Shown: positions 50,906 through 60,872 of the stretch, one piece after another
Position numbering within the stretch: the first letter of the stretch is position 1
Layout: every line of letters starts with the position of its first letter
Source: Peribacillus butanolivorans
GTDB lineage: Bacteria; Bacillota; Bacilli; Bacillales; DSM-1321
Direction: 5' to 3'
NCBI RefSeq assembly: GCF_001273755.1
Contig: NZ_LGYA01000005.1
Coordinates: forward strand, 376,712 to 440,711
Length of the DNA: 64,000 nt
The notes under the pieces: model-generated
What the model was told of the DNA's origin: nothing
Databases searched by the model: none
What the model saw: only the letters and a program-made list of their open reading frames with translations
Translations under genes and position numbers: made by a program

Positions 50906-52800
50906 ACATTCATGAACTTATTTCTGTAGTGACTTAAGGCCAATAGCGGATAAATATAGCGATAGCTGTGATAATGGATATACGAAAAATTTGCCAGTGC
51001 CTGACCTGCAGGATAGTCATTGGTCCAGCTTTCTTTTTGGGCTTCGCGAATGAGATAGGTGATGCCTTTTTCGATTTCGGGTGTCGGTTTTTCGGATGCT
51101 GAAATCAACGCATCCACAGCCCAAGCTGTATGGGTCAGGGTGCTGGTCCCGAGAGGCATATAATGTTGCTTAATGTCACTGTAACAAGATTCTCCCCAGC
51201 CTCCATCTTTATTTTGAATTTTCTTTAACCAGGCCAAAGCTTTTTGGATAGCTGGGTGTTTAGAGTATTGCCCAGCTGCCTTAAGGCCAGTCAGTGCAGA
51301 CCATGTGCCATATAGGTAGCAAATTCCCCAGCGTCCGTACCAAGATCCGTCGCGCTCCTGGTCTTTCAAGAGCCAATCTACGGCTTTTTTGCTGACTTTC
51401 TCAGGTTTCTTCAAATTTGTATAGTTCCCTAAAAATTCAAGTGTTCTTCCTGTTAAATCAGCGGTCGATGGGTCAGTTAGGAAATATTTAGCTCCTTCGA
51501 AAGGGGTAAGGTGTAACCATTTATGATCGTTATTTCTTTCGAATGCAGGAAATCCGCCATCATCATTTTGCATGGAAATCGTGAAGGCGACACCACGCTG
51601 CCAGCTGTTCTGATTATCTGGGTTTGTTTGCAATTGACCGGCCAGCGCCCGTAGTGAGGCAGTCGTATCATCGACATCTGGATTCATTGTGTTCAAATCT
51701 GAGAAACCCCAGCCACCTGGAACCGCGTTAGGGTTATGAACCAGCCAATCACCATACATATAATGCTGACGGGAAAGTAAGTACTGATTTGCGGCTTTAA
51801 CAGTTTGATCTTTGGAAGGCAATCCTGCTTCTTGCAAAGCATAGCTGATTAAGGAGGTATTCCAAACATGGGCTGTTGTAAATTGGATATGAGTGTAACC
51901 ATCAACTGAACAGGCCATTCCCTTCAAACCGGCAACTGCTTTTAGGATCACTGGATCTTTTTTCGAATAGCCGGTTGAGAGAAGTGCAAAGATCATGAAA
52001 AAGGTAGAAACAAAATAATTGTAAAGCGTTCCGTCGGGCTCTAGCCGGTCGAGCATATATCTTTTCGTTGACTCTAGGGCCAAGGAATGCAAATAATCTG
52101 GATAACCAATTAAGGTTTTGACCCCTGTTTGAAGTTTGGAAAAGAAAGAGCGGTATTCGTCCGTTCGATATTCCTCCCACACATATTCTTCAGTACGTTC
52201 CTCCCGCGTTTGATATAAATCTTTTAAACTAGGTGCGTTCGAGGATTTAATCTGATACTTTTTATGTCCAAGCAGAAGCAGGGGGATCAAGTTAACTCTC
52301 CCATATACGGAAAGGTCATAAATGTTGATGAAAAAGGTTGGCGGCAGTAATATAACCTCGAGCGGGATTGGGAATAGAGGCGGCCATTTATGTTGGCCAG
52401 TGACGGTGAGCATCATTTTAGTTAGCGTATTGGCCTGTTTGATTCCGCCGTTAGAAAGAATGAATTGTTTGGCCTTTCTCATATGGGGATCTTGTTTTTT
52501 CCGTAGGCCGCTATATAGAAGACCATAGTAAGCTTCAATAGTGACCGAGAGATTGCCTTCCTTTTCATCATGGAAAAGTTTCCAAGAACCGTTTTCTGTT
52601 TGTCTGCTTTCAATCCTTTTTACTAAAGCCTCTATAAGAGGAGCATCTTCTATGTCTAAAATTTTTAGTAAAATAATCATATAGGCATCAGCTGTTATCC
52701 CAGTGTCAAAGGGATAGTTCCAAGATCCATCTGCTGATTGGTCTTGCTTTAAGTGATAAACAAGTCGGTTAATTTCCAATTGTACATGTTGGTGATTCAA
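50902..52800 (-). CDS. sqhC: Squalene-hopene / sporulenol (tetraprenyl-beta-curcumene) cyclase
   Basis: Class II triterpene cyclase. With TTG 52800 as start (AGGAGGGGG 7 bases upstream; longer starts lack one) it has 632 residues, the length of B. subtilis SqhC. The catalytic acid motif DVDD is at 375-378 (NPDVDDTTASLRAL). QW repeats are frequent (QSADGSWNYPF, QNDDGGFPAF, QERDGSWYGRWG, QNKDGGWGESC). In Bacillus the enzyme makes sporulenes in spore membranes and can cyclise squalene to hopene. No squalene-synthase genes lie nearby. Confidence 0.93.
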   Translation of the reverse strand: MNHQHVQLEINRLVYHLKQDQSADGSWNYPFDTGITADAYMIILLKILDIEDAPLIEALVKRIESRQTENGSWKLFHDEKEGNLSVTIEAYYGLLYSGLRKKQDPHMRKAKQFILSNGGIKQANTLTKMMLTVTGQHKWPPLFPIPLEVILLPPTFFINIYDLSVYGRVNLIPLLLLGHKKYQIKSSNAPSLKDLYQTREERTEEYVWEEYRTDEYRSFFSKLQTGVKTLIGYPDYLHSLALESTKRYMLDRLEPDGTLYNYFVSTFFMIFALLSTGYSKKDPVILKAVAGLKGMACSVDGYTHIQFTTAHVWNTSLISYALQEAGLPSKDQTVKAANQYLLSRQHYMYGDWLVHNPNAVPGGWGFSDLNTMNPDVDDTTASLRALAGQLQTNPDNQNSWQRGVAFTISMQNDDGGFPAFERNNDHKWLHLTPFEGAKYFLTDPSTADLTGRTLEFLGNYTNLKKPEKVSKKAVDWLLKDQERDGSWYGRWGICYLYGTWSALTGLKAAGQYSKHPAIQKALAWLKKIQNKDGGWGESCYSDIKQHYMPLGTSTLTHTAWAVDALISASEKPTPEIEKGITYLIREAQKESWTNDYPAGQALANFSYIHYHSYRYIYPLLALSHYRNKFMNV

Positions 52801-52924
52801 AGGTGTTCCCCCTCCTAAACACATTGTCCGTTTATATATATATTCAAAAGTTTTTGCTGCATTCAAGAAAGACGACTGAATGGTGTCAGAAATTCTGCAA
52901 ATGCTTAAAGAAGGAATAAAAAAT

Positions 52925-52962
52925 AAAACGCTTCGGCAATGAAAGCTGCCAAAGCGTTTTTT
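52925..52962. terminator. Bidirectional terminator before the M14 peptidase gene
   Basis: AAAACGCTTCGGCA pairs with TGCCAAAGCGTTTT (one mismatch) with T/A runs on both sides. It lies 20 bp after the M14 stop on the minus strand. Confidence 0.8.
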
Positions 52963-52981
52963 AGGTAGTAGTGGAGATTTA

Positions 52982-54637
52982 TTATTTAACTGGTAAGGCT
53001 GATTGTTGCATGTAGCGATAAATCGGAAGTTCTCCGCCCTTAACAGAGGGAATGAAATTGAATGTAACGTAACTGTCTATGCCTTCAGGTTCGAGTGCGA
53101 GGGAAATGAAGTTAGCGTCAGGCTGGTCCATGTTAAATACATAGCTTCCTCTCGGGAATTCCTGTTTTTTCGCAGATACAGTGGTCGTCACTTCTTTGGT
53201 TGTATGTCCGCTTTCAAGTGTAGTGGACACCTTCAAATCCTTTACTTTGTAACTTTCAACAGATAATTTCACAGGTTTTTTTAGTTTTTTCACCTGCACT
53301 CCCAATAACTGAAGTTTATTTGCAATATCATTATATTCAGGTGGGAGGATATATGCTGTTGGTCGATCTCTAACAAGGGTAGGGTAGGCATCGGTAGAAT
53401 CCAGCCAATCGATAGGCGTATCGACCTTTTTGGCTTTTGCTAAATCAACTACTGTTAACTTTTGATTTTTCATCAATTTATTTTCGCTGGTGATGACAAT
53501 TTTGTCATTATCATTTGCCTTTCTTCCTTTTTTCACCACTTCATTTTCGGCCTGCTTGACCACCTTTTTTACTGTACTGGCTTGATCAGCTGTCGTTTTA
53601 ATGAAGGCAGCCTGAGCTGTAGCTTGTGCATAAACACGACGTTTGAAGTCAGTACGACCGATATTGATACCCCTTGTTTCAATTAAATAGGTCATCGTAT
53701 TTTTCAATCCGAGAGCGTTGCGACCGATGCGGGCTTCTGTGCTTCCTTCAGTAGCGGTAAGAATTCCAGCATCAGAAGTATCGAGTGTATAGTAATCATG
53801 ATAGGAAAGCTTTTCTTTTTCCAATGTTTTAAAAACATTAGGCAAAAGAAGTTCATCGGATGCTTTTCGAAGCTGTTCTGGAATATTTAAATTCTTTGCT
53901 GAAGAAATGAGCAGATCATAGGAAGCGATGGATCCATTTGCGCCTACCTTTTTTAGGGGAGCGGGGTTCACTGTATATTCATGTACATCAAGAATGACTT
54001 CAGGCTCATAATCATTGATGGTTTGATGAATAGTCTGTACCTCAGGATACTCCACTTTTAAATAGTCTCGATTCGCATCCATGTCATTAGAGGTAAATCG
54101 TTTAAAATAATAGGAGCCATCTGGATTTACTCGTGGAACGATGGCAATGTTTACTTTATCGAGGACATCACCAAGTTTTCCTTCAGCAAGCCATTGGGCA
54201 ATCACTAATGTAGATTCACCAGAGGCGGGTTCATTGCCATGAATCTGACCTTGAATCCAAATCAACGGTTTCTTAGTATCCTTTTTCAGCTTTTTTGAAT
54301 CCTTGCTGAAAAGGAGCATCGGGATATCGCGTCCTTCTGTAGATTGACCAATTGTCTTAATTTGGATGTTTTTGCTTTTGTGGGATAGTTTTTTGATATA
54401 AGTTATCATTTCTTCTTGGCTTGTAAAGGCAATCTTGTCATGTTGAAAGGCAGGAGTCTTGAAGGTAACTTTAGGGTCTGGGAAAAGGTAGGAGAGATTT
54501 TCTGGCTGAATGTAGCTAGGACCCTTGCCATAATAAGGGGTAAATTCATCTGCCTGAGCCGTGGAGCTTAGGCCGGGCAATCCAGTGATAAGACTAAGCG
54601 AGACAACAGAAACAATCGTTGGTATGATCTTTTTCAC
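52982..54637 (-). CDS. Secreted M14-family zinc carboxypeptidase
   Basis: A 551-residue exported peptidase. A signal peptide with core IIPTIVSVVSLSLITGL ends near AQA (about residue 29). The M14 zinc site is HGNE (in QIHGNEPASGE) with the second His in LDVHEY; the catalytic Glu is in YLIETRG; the substrate Arg/Asn are in DANRDY. A C-terminal region of about 180 residues after the catalytic domain is of unknown role. GTG 54637 is 6 bases from AGGAGG; the ATG 54643 adjoins it. Peptidoglycan or protein substrates are possible. Confidence 0.9.
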   Translation of the reverse strand: MKKIIPTIVSVVSLSLITGLPGLSSTAQADEFTPYYGKGPSYIQPENLSYLFPDPKVTFKTPAFQHDKIAFTSQEEMITYIKKLSHKSKNIQIKTIGQSTEGRDIPMLLFSKDSKKLKKDTKKPLIWIQGQIHGNEPASGESTLVIAQWLAEGKLGDVLDKVNIAIVPRVNPDGSYYFKRFTSNDMDANRDYLKVEYPEVQTIHQTINDYEPEVILDVHEYTVNPAPLKKVGANGSIASYDLLISSAKNLNIPEQLRKASDELLLPNVFKTLEKEKLSYHDYYTLDTSDAGILTATEGSTEARIGRNALGLKNTMTYLIETRGINIGRTDFKRRVYAQATAQAAFIKTTADQASTVKKVVKQAENEVVKKGRKANDNDKIVITSENKLMKNQKLTVVDLAKAKKVDTPIDWLDSTDAYPTLVRDRPTAYILPPEYNDIANKLQLLGVQVKKLKKPVKLSVESYKVKDLKVSTTLESGHTTKEVTTTVSAKKQEFPRGSYVFNMDQPDANFISLALEPEGIDSYVTFNFIPSVKGGELPIYRYMQQSALPVK

Positions 54638-55086
54638 ATACATCCTCCTAATTAATCTTTTTTCCATAAATTATCATATATAATACTAGAAAAATAGCAT
54701 AAACTTTGAAAGTAGTAAAAAACAGGAAGTATCTACTAGGTTGATAAAGGGCGTTCTATGGCTAGGTGCCCAGAAGTAGTTATGTATTCTGCTACTCCTC
54801 ATAAATCACAATATAAAACCTAAATCAAAGAAATGAAGACGAAACAACAATATGAGAGCTCCAGCCGTGAAACAGTAGAGCGATCTTGTTTCATCCCGAC
54901 TGCAATGGATGATATAACGGATGCTCCAGAGGGGCTGATACAGCTAATCCTTTTATGCACTTCTATTATATAGAAGGAATAGAGGTTTTTTTATACACGG
55001 TTTTCTTCATTATAATTTTAGGGATATAGTTAAAGTCTCTACAATAAAATAAGGACCAAAGCAATTTGAAGTTGCTTGGCCCGTAT
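54638..55086. other. Gap without a supported gene
   Basis: About 450 bp. A 49-codon frame from ATG 54834 has no ribosome site and no family resemblance. No repeat or RNA gene is recognised. T-rich sequence at 54985-54992 may end a minor transcript. Confidence 0.4.
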
Positions 55087-55356
55087 TTATTTTAATATGT
55101 TTTGTAACTGGTTTAACAGATCTTGTGTATTTTCCCCACTCATAATCTGCCCGTTTACTTTAGCATAGGGTGTCGTATTACAAAGTTTACATTCACTTAA
55201 ACATTCATATTCTTTATACTGAATTCGGGGATTCTTCAAGAACTTTCCATACACAGCGAGTGTTTGTTCATTAAGGAAACGGTCAAGATTATTTTGACAA
55301 AATTCAATCTGGATTTTCTCTTTTTTTGTGAACATTTTAGAAAGAAAGGTTTTCAT
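55087..55356 (-). CDS. DUF1450 (YuzB-like) small Cys-rich protein
   Basis: Residues matching the DUF1450 family are clear: IEFCQNN, then YECLSECKLCNTTPYAKVNGQ with three Cys in C-x3-C-x2-C spacing and the PYA-VNG ending. Such proteins of about 80-90 residues may bind metal or Fe-S; their role is unknown. The start is uncertain: 55356 (MKTFLSKMF) gives 89 residues, but no ribosome site is convincing there, and the frame is open to a TTG at 55443. It is divergent from the Fur-controlled siderophore operon. Confidence 0.75.
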   Translation of the reverse strand: MKTFLSKMFTKKEKIQIEFCQNNLDRFLNEQTLAVYGKFLKNPRIQYKEYECLSECKLCNTTPYAKVNGQIMSGENTQDLLNQLQNILK

Positions 55357-55537
55357 CATATCGCTACTTTCATTGGAAGAGTAAATATATGTTATTTTGA
55401 TTTTATCACTTAATGTTGCGAAATGCATGGTTTGATATCTCAAATTTAATCCACAAGTTTATATATACTTTAAATGGATTGGTGTGAACAATAGAGGATA
55501 CAATTCCCAATTTATCTAAGTAATTAGGTTGTATATG

Positions 55538-55565
55538 TTGACACATGTCAAAGGAATGGTAGAAT
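55538..55565 (+). promoter_or_regulatory. Promoter of the yclNOPQ-type operon
   Basis: A consensus TTGACA (55538-55543), 16-bp spacer, TAGAAT (55560-55565). The -35 is part of a palindrome TTGACA-CA-TGTCAA (55538-55551), which might be a second regulator site. Confidence 0.7.
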
Positions 55566-55583
55566 AGAAATGACAACGATATT

Positions 55584-55604
55584 GATAATGAATCTCATTA
55601 TCAA
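55584..55604 (+). promoter_or_regulatory. Fur box
   Basis: TGATAATGA and its exact complement flank 3 bases (55584-55604). This is close to the Fur consensus. It starts about 12 bp after the predicted transcription start, so Fur with iron would block the siderophore importer operon. The remaining leader to 55749 is AT-rich with no gene. Confidence 0.88.
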
Positions 55605-55749
55605 AAAAAAGGAAAACACATGCAGTTATTGTAGCTCATGGGTCTTATTTTTATTAAAGATAGATAAAAACTTAATAATAGTCTTTATTCAAACATTTTT
55701 AATTAAAAATATTATCACTGTGTTTTTACTGATATAGGAAGAGTAGGAA

Positions 55750-56706
55750 ATGAAGATGAAGATAAGATATTTAGTCATGGCGTTAATTGTTTTATCATTT
55801 ACCTCATTATTCATTGGAGTAAAAGATATTACGCCACTCGATTTATTAGATTTAAGTGATGATAAAGTGCAAATTATGCTGCAAAGCCGTTTTCCTAGAA
55901 TGGTAACTATTGTAATTGCTGGGGTGGTTATGAGTATCAGTGGCTTAATCATGCAGCAATTGAGTAGAAATAAATTTGTATCACCAACAACTGCCGGTAC
56001 GATGGATTCTGCAAGGTTGGGTCTTCTTCTTGCTATTATCATTTTTCCATCAGCAGCACTTATTGAGAAAATGGCATTCGCATTCATATTCGCTTTGGCA
56101 GGCACTTTCTTGTTCATGAAAATTCTTGATCAAGTTAAATACAAGGATACGATTTTTATTCCATTGGTTGGTTTGATGTTTGGTAATATCGTCGGATCTA
56201 TATCAACTTTCTTTGCTTATAAATATGATTTGATTCAAAGTCTCAACACATGGATGAATGGGGATTTCTCGATGATTATGTCGGGAAGATATGAACTAAT
56301 ATACATAAGTATCCCTTTGGTTATTCTCGCATACTTCTTTGCTAATAAATTCACTGTGGCAGGGATGGGTGAGGAGTTTGCTATCAATCTTGGACTCAAT
56401 TATAAATTTGTAGTCAATTTTGGATTGGTTATCGTAGCATTATCCTCTACCGTCGTCTTGTTAACGGTGGGAACAATTCCTTTTATAGGACTGATTGTAC
56501 CTAATATTGTTTCACTTTACCTTGGTGATAATTTGAAGAAGAGTCTTTCTCATACAGCATTGCTAGGGGCTGTGTTCCTATTGATCTGCGATATTCTGGG
56601 TCGGATTATCATTTATCCATTTGAAATTCCGATAGGTCTCGTAGTTGGTGTAATAGGAAGCGCCGTATTTATCTATCTGATAATGAGGAGAAAGGCATAT
56701 GAATAA
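55750..56706 (+). CDS. yclN: Ferric siderophore ABC permease (YclN-like)
   Basis: A 318-residue FecCD-family permease with about 9-10 helices. The family's SRFPRMVTIVIAGVVMSISGLIMQQLSRN near residues 40-65 and the GLIVPNIVS coupling helix near 250 are clear. By order (NOPQ) and sequence style it matches the petrobactin importer of B. subtilis (Ycl) and the Fat/Fpu systems. It overlaps yclO by 8 bp and lies behind a Fur box. Confidence 0.9.
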   Translation: MKMKIRYLVMALIVLSFTSLFIGVKDITPLDLLDLSDDKVQIMLQSRFPRMVTIVIAGVVMSISGLIMQQLSRNKFVSPTTAGTMDSARLGLLLAIIIFPSAALIEKMAFAFIFALAGTFLFMKILDQVKYKDTIFIPLVGLMFGNIVGSISTFFAYKYDLIQSLNTWMNGDFSMIMSGRYELIYISIPLVILAYFFANKFTVAGMGEEFAINLGLNYKFVVNFGLVIVALSSTVVLLTVGTIPFIGLIVPNIVSLYLGDNLKKSLSHTALLGAVFLLICDILGRIIIYPFEIPIGLVVGVIGSAVFIYLIMRRKAYE

Positions 56707-57646
56707 TAAAGGAAAAATCATTTTACTAGCTGTTGTTGCAACAGTTTTAACGGCAGGTTATATCTTTTGGGATCTTGGCCCGAATTGGGATTATGCACTT
56801 CCAAGAAGGGTTATCAAAATTATCGCCATCATTGTAGTGGGTTGTGCGATTGCCTTCGCAACAGTAGTTTTCCAGACAGTAACAAATAATAAAATTTTAA
56901 CACCAAGCATTTTAGGATTAGATTCTATGTATATGCTGATTCAAACAGGAGTCATCTTCCTGTTCGGTTCAACACATGTCATGATTTTAAATAAAAATCT
57001 AAATTTTCTGGTTACTTTGACAGCTATGCTTATTTTCTCCAGTCTACTGTTCAAGTTCATGTTCAAGCAAAATCGGAATATATATTTTCTCTTGCTGATA
57101 GGCATCATATTCGGAACATTATTCGGCAGTATGTCATCATTTATGCAGGTATTGATTGACCCGAATGAATTTCAAATCATTCAAAATAAAATGTTTGCGA
57201 GTTTTAACAATGTCAATACGGACTTATTGACGTTAGCTATTGTCCTTATGATAGCAGTAATCGTATATTTTATGAGATTTTTGAAGTATTTAGATGTCAT
57301 GTCCTTAGGGAGAGACCAAGCCATAAACTTAGGTGTGGATTATGATTTTGTAACGAAACGGGTATTAATCGTTGTCACGATTTTAATCTCCATTTCAACG
57401 GCCCTGATAGGTCCTATCACATTCCTCGGCTTACTTGTTGCCAATGTGGCGTATCAATTTATTAAGTCTTATCAGCACAAACATATCCTTCCAGGTGCGA
57501 TGCTGATTAGTGTGATTGCCTTGGTCGGCGGCCAATTCATAGTTGAGAGAATCTTCACCTTCTCAACCACTTTGAGTGTCATTATCAATTTTGTTGGCGG
57601 TGTCTATTTCATCTATCTTCTATTAAAGGAGAATAAGTCATGGTAG
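56699..57646 (+). CDS. yclO: Ferric siderophore ABC permease (YclO-like)
   Basis: The second FecCD-family permease of 315 residues, with ALPRRVIKIIAIIVVGCAIAFATVVFQTVTNN near the N-terminus and a coupling segment around GPITFLGLLVANVAYQ. It forms a heterodimer with YclN in known systems. It overlaps yclN by 8 bp and yclP by 7 bp. Confidence 0.9.
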   Translation: MNNKGKIILLAVVATVLTAGYIFWDLGPNWDYALPRRVIKIIAIIVVGCAIAFATVVFQTVTNNKILTPSILGLDSMYMLIQTGVIFLFGSTHVMILNKNLNFLVTLTAMLIFSSLLFKFMFKQNRNIYFLLLIGIIFGTLFGSMSSFMQVLIDPNEFQIIQNKMFASFNNVNTDLLTLAIVLMIAVIVYFMRFLKYLDVMSLGRDQAINLGVDYDFVTKRVLIVVTILISISTALIGPITFLGLLVANVAYQFIKSYQHKHILPGAMLISVIALVGGQFIVERIFTFSTTLSVIINFVGGVYFIYLLLKENKSW

Positions 57647-58398
57647 AAGTGAAAAGTTTATTCAAAAAATATAATAATAAAACGGTTGTCGAGGATGTAT
57701 CCATTGAAATTACCAAAGGAAAAATCACTTCTTTCATCGGCCCTAATGGTGCGGGAAAAAGTACGGTTCTTTCGATGATCAGCCGACTCATTACTAAAGA
57801 TTCAGGGGAAGTCCTGATTGATGGTAAAGACATGGGGAAATTCAACAGCAATGAGCTTGCGAAAAAAATCGCTATCTTAAAGCAAGCTAACCACATTAAT
57901 ATCCGATTGACGATTCGTGAACTCGTCGCCTTTGGTCGATTCCCTTATTCACAAGGGAAATTGACTAAAGAGGATTGGAAATATGTCGATGAAGCGATTG
58001 AATATATGGAACTTGCGAGTATGCAGGATAAGTTTCTTGACCAGCTTAGCGGGGGCCAACAACAACGGGCTTTCATTGCAATGGTAATTGCACAAAATAC
58101 AGAGTATGTACTTCTTGACGAACCTTTGAACAATTTGGACATGAAGCATTCTGTCCAAATCATGAAGGTGTTAAGAAGGTTGGCTGATGAATTAGGAAAA
58201 ACAGTCATTATCGTCATTCATGATATTAATTTTGCATCCTGTTATTCCGACTATATTGTCGCATTGAAGGATGGAAAGGTGATCCAAAATGGACCTACCG
58301 AACAAGTCATTAATTCCAATGTATTAAAGGAAATCTATGATATGGATATTGAGATTCAAAATATCAATGATAATAAGATCTGCGTGTACTTTACTTAG
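57640..58398 (+). CDS. yclP: Ferric siderophore ABC ATPase (YclP-like)
   Basis: A 252-residue ABC ATPase. Walker A GPNGAGKST (about 33-41), Q-loop, signature LSGGQQQRAFIAM, Walker B YVLLDEPLNNLD and the switch His in IVIHDINFA are all intact. It powers the YclNO permease and overlaps yclO by 7 bp. Confidence 0.95.
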   Translation: MVEVKSLFKKYNNKTVVEDVSIEITKGKITSFIGPNGAGKSTVLSMISRLITKDSGEVLIDGKDMGKFNSNELAKKIAILKQANHINIRLTIRELVAFGRFPYSQGKLTKEDWKYVDEAIEYMELASMQDKFLDQLSGGQQQRAFIAMVIAQNTEYVLLDEPLNNLDMKHSVQIMKVLRRLADELGKTVIIVIHDINFASCYSDYIVALKDGKVIQNGPTEQVINSNVLKEIYDMDIEIQNINDNKICVYFT

Positions 58399-58619
58399 GA
58401 ACTATGCCATTTGGTTTTAAATTACTTCAGGTATTCGTAACTAAACTAGGAAACATTAAGAACACTCTTTAGGCTGTTAAGAGTTGGCGGGCGCCCAAGA
58501 ATTAGCCGCCTCCTGTTTAAATGTAAGGAAAAAAGAGGGAAAAATGATGGGTTCTAACAAGTTACGGATTCAACATGTAATTTTAAATAATAAAAAATAC
58601 TTTTCGAGGTGACATTTTA
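58399..58619. other. Gap between yclP and yclQ
   Basis: A 221-bp spacer. GGCGGGCGCCC and GCCGCC segments at 58486-58514 can pair, so the mRNA may be processed here. I saw no second Fur box and no clear promoter. Confidence 0.4.
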
Positions 58620-59567
58620 ATGATTAAGAAATTATCTTTACTCCTATTAATAGCAATGCTGGCTGTAGTGGCTGTAGCTTGTGGATCAAATAATGAAAAA
58701 GAAGAATCAAGTCTGAAAAAAGAATCGGCTAAAAGCGAAGAAATAACAGTTAAGCACCAACTAGGAGAAACGAAAGTAAAAACAAACCCAGAAAAAGTTG
58801 TCGTATTCGATATGGGAACTCTTGATACACTTGATAAATTAGGTGTAGAAGTGGCTGCTGTTCCTCATGATGGCCTTCCTGAATACCTTTCTAAATATGA
58901 AGCTACAACTGAAAATGCTGGTGGATTAAAAGAACCTGACTTCGAAAAAATTAACGAGATTGCTCCTGACTTAATCCTTATTTCAGGTCGTCAATCTGAT
59001 GCATATGAAGAATTAAGTAAAATTGCTCCTACAGTTTATGTAGGTGTGGATACTACAAAATATATGGAATCATTTGAAGAAAACGTAACACTTCTTGGTA
59101 AAATCTTCGGTAAAGAAAAAGAAGCTGCTAAAGAATTTGCAAGTGTTGAAGAAAACATCACCGCTTTGAAAGAAAAAGCACCAACAGATAAAAAAGGTTT
59201 AATCATTCTTGCTAGCGGTGGAAAAGTAAGTGCATACGGTCCTGATTCAAGATTTGGTATTATCCATGATGTATTCGGCGTTCCTGCAGTTGATGATAAA
59301 TTAGAAGTATCTACACATGGTCAAAGTATTTCTTTCGAATACATTGCTGAAAAAGACCCTGATTACCTTTTCGTAGTTGATAGAGATGCAGTTGCTGGTG
59401 ATGGAGCTGCAGCGAAAAAAACAGTTGAAAATGATATTGTAAAAAATACAAAAGCTTATAAAGAAGGCAACATCGTTTATCTTGATCCTAACTACTGGTA
59501 CTTATCAGGCGGCGGTTTAGAGTCTGTTGATTCTATGGTTAAAGAAGTCTCTAAGGGTATTAAATAA
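58620..59567 (+). CDS. yclQ: Ferric siderophore (petrobactin-type) binding lipoprotein
   Basis: The 315-residue receptor of the importer. The lipobox VVAVAC gives Cys at 21, then an acidic/Lys linker, then a FecB/TroA-like domain with VVVFDMGTLDTLDKLGV and EPDFEKINEIAPDLILISGRQ. B. subtilis YclQ binds petrobactin and protocatechuate complexes; the same ligand is inferred. Codon use looks more regular than in yclNOP, suggesting high expression. Confidence 0.93.
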   Translation: MIKKLSLLLLIAMLAVVAVACGSNNEKEESSLKKESAKSEEITVKHQLGETKVKTNPEKVVVFDMGTLDTLDKLGVEVAAVPHDGLPEYLSKYEATTENAGGLKEPDFEKINEIAPDLILISGRQSDAYEELSKIAPTVYVGVDTTKYMESFEENVTLLGKIFGKEKEAAKEFASVEENITALKEKAPTDKKGLIILASGGKVSAYGPDSRFGIIHDVFGVPAVDDKLEVSTHGQSISFEYIAEKDPDYLFVVDRDAVAGDGAAAKKTVENDIVKNTKAYKEGNIVYLDPNYWYLSGGGLESVDSMVKEVSKGIK

Positions 59568-59585
59568 TAAAGATGTAAAGCAAGG

Positions 59586-59622
59586 CCTGCTCTCACGTAA
59601 AGTGAAAGCAGGCTTTTTTTGT
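59586..59622 (+). terminator. Terminator after yclQ
   Basis: GCCTGCTCTCAC pairs with GTGAAAGCAGGC (one mismatch) and seven T residues follow. Confidence 0.88.
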
Positions 59623-60872
59623 TTTATATAAAGCAGATTTGCTCCTATAACAAATAGGCTAAGAGAACATACCATAATGAAAGATGACTGTACTTATTGA
59701 AAATCCCCACCTTTAAATAACGAGGGCTTATGCTCAACGACCGTTAACCAAGCCTTGTAGTTGGGCACCACAGTGAATGCAATCCCAGCTATGGATTTGA
59801 TAGCAGCTAAGGAGATCAAAAGCTGGAAATGGACTCCTAGGAGCTTAAAGCAGGGGACCAAAAAAAACAAAAAACAGATGAGAATAAATATACTTTCTTC
59901 CTATTATATGTCGATTGTATAGCGATGCTATTTATCTTGCTGCTATTTATGAGTCAGGGGTAGTTTAAAGTCAAAAATCTCAGTGAACTTTGGCTGGTCA
60001 TCATTGGATTTGTATGCATCTTGAATAATATCAATGAACAAACAGAGAAAATGACCCAAGATGAGTTCTATTTTTTTGGAGAGTGGGGAAGTAACATCAC
60101 TTACGATGCAGTCTGAAAGCAGTCCTAATAATATTGTCAAAAATAGAAAATAAAAATGATCGAATTATGGGAAATTTGGAAGGCGATGTTGTCGATAATA
60201 CTCGAATGGAGCATAAGAAAAGGCATCTTTTACAGTCAGGAATACAAGTAAATGTAGGATAAATGCTTTGAGTTATTAGTAGGTAGCCGACTCGCGTATG
60301 AGGTCGGAGATATTGAAAGAGAAGTCGTACAGGTAAATGTTCTGAACTGGAATTATAAAGTTTTCAGGGAGTAATTCCTGGACAAAATAAAATGAAAAAA
60401 AGCAATCATTCTTAGACTGTCGAATTATCGGGAAAGAAATCTTGGATAAATTTAATAGCTTTTGATGTTAAAAGAATTATTTTTTACAGTTTTTGTAATG
60501 TGCTGGTGTTTTTATATGGAGTCGTTTATAATGGTAAAAGCCTAAGGGAAGTGAAATTTAAATATAACTGTCATCCACATTTACCAGGAATTTATGGTGA
60601 TATTTATTGGAATAAGATTTGGAGTTCCTATATATTAATTATAGGAAATCAAACTTCAAAGGCGGGGCCAAACTCTGTTATTTTTTCAAAGGCTTGTTCA
60701 TAAGCTGAATAAGCGTTCTTTATGCAATAGTAAATATTGTGCCAAAAAGTGGTTTTGCGCAATCTTGACTATCTAAGTGAAAGAATGCTATCATAAGGTT
60801 TGCGATTTTCCGTCTTCTGTAAGTATGTAAAAATTTATATATATAAACCACTAGATTAATAGAGGTGAAAGC
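59623..60872. other. Gene desert of 1.25 kb with decayed coding sequence
   Basis: No intact gene is supported. At 59966-60100, 60163-60261 and 60262-60371 successive plus-strand frames read as protein-like stretches (listed as a pseudogene). A 67-codon frame at 60500-60703 has no ribosome site. A hairpin CCTATA...TATAGG lies near 60628-60651. The last 150 bp before 60873 should hold the ltaS promoter; I could not place it with confidence. Confidence 0.5.
59966..60371 (+). pseudogene. Frameshifted remnant of an unidentified gene
   Basis: In successive frames the plus strand reads LNNINEQTEKMTQDEFYFFG (ending at a stop near 60114), then NDRIMGNLEGDVVDNTR...GIQVNVG, which joins by a frame change at about 60258 to DKCFELLVGSRLAYEVGDIE and a stop at 60369-60371. 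The composition looks like real protein, but I recognise no family. Several frame breaks indicate decay. Confidence 0.35.

Noticed and set aside
54834..54983. 49-codon frame between the M14 peptidase and DUF1450 genes
   Set aside because: It has no ribosome site or promoter and does not resemble a known family.
60500..60703. 67-codon frame upstream of ltaS as a gene
   Set aside because: It has no ribosome site, an odd composition and an AT-rich surrounding; kept only as part of the gene desert.
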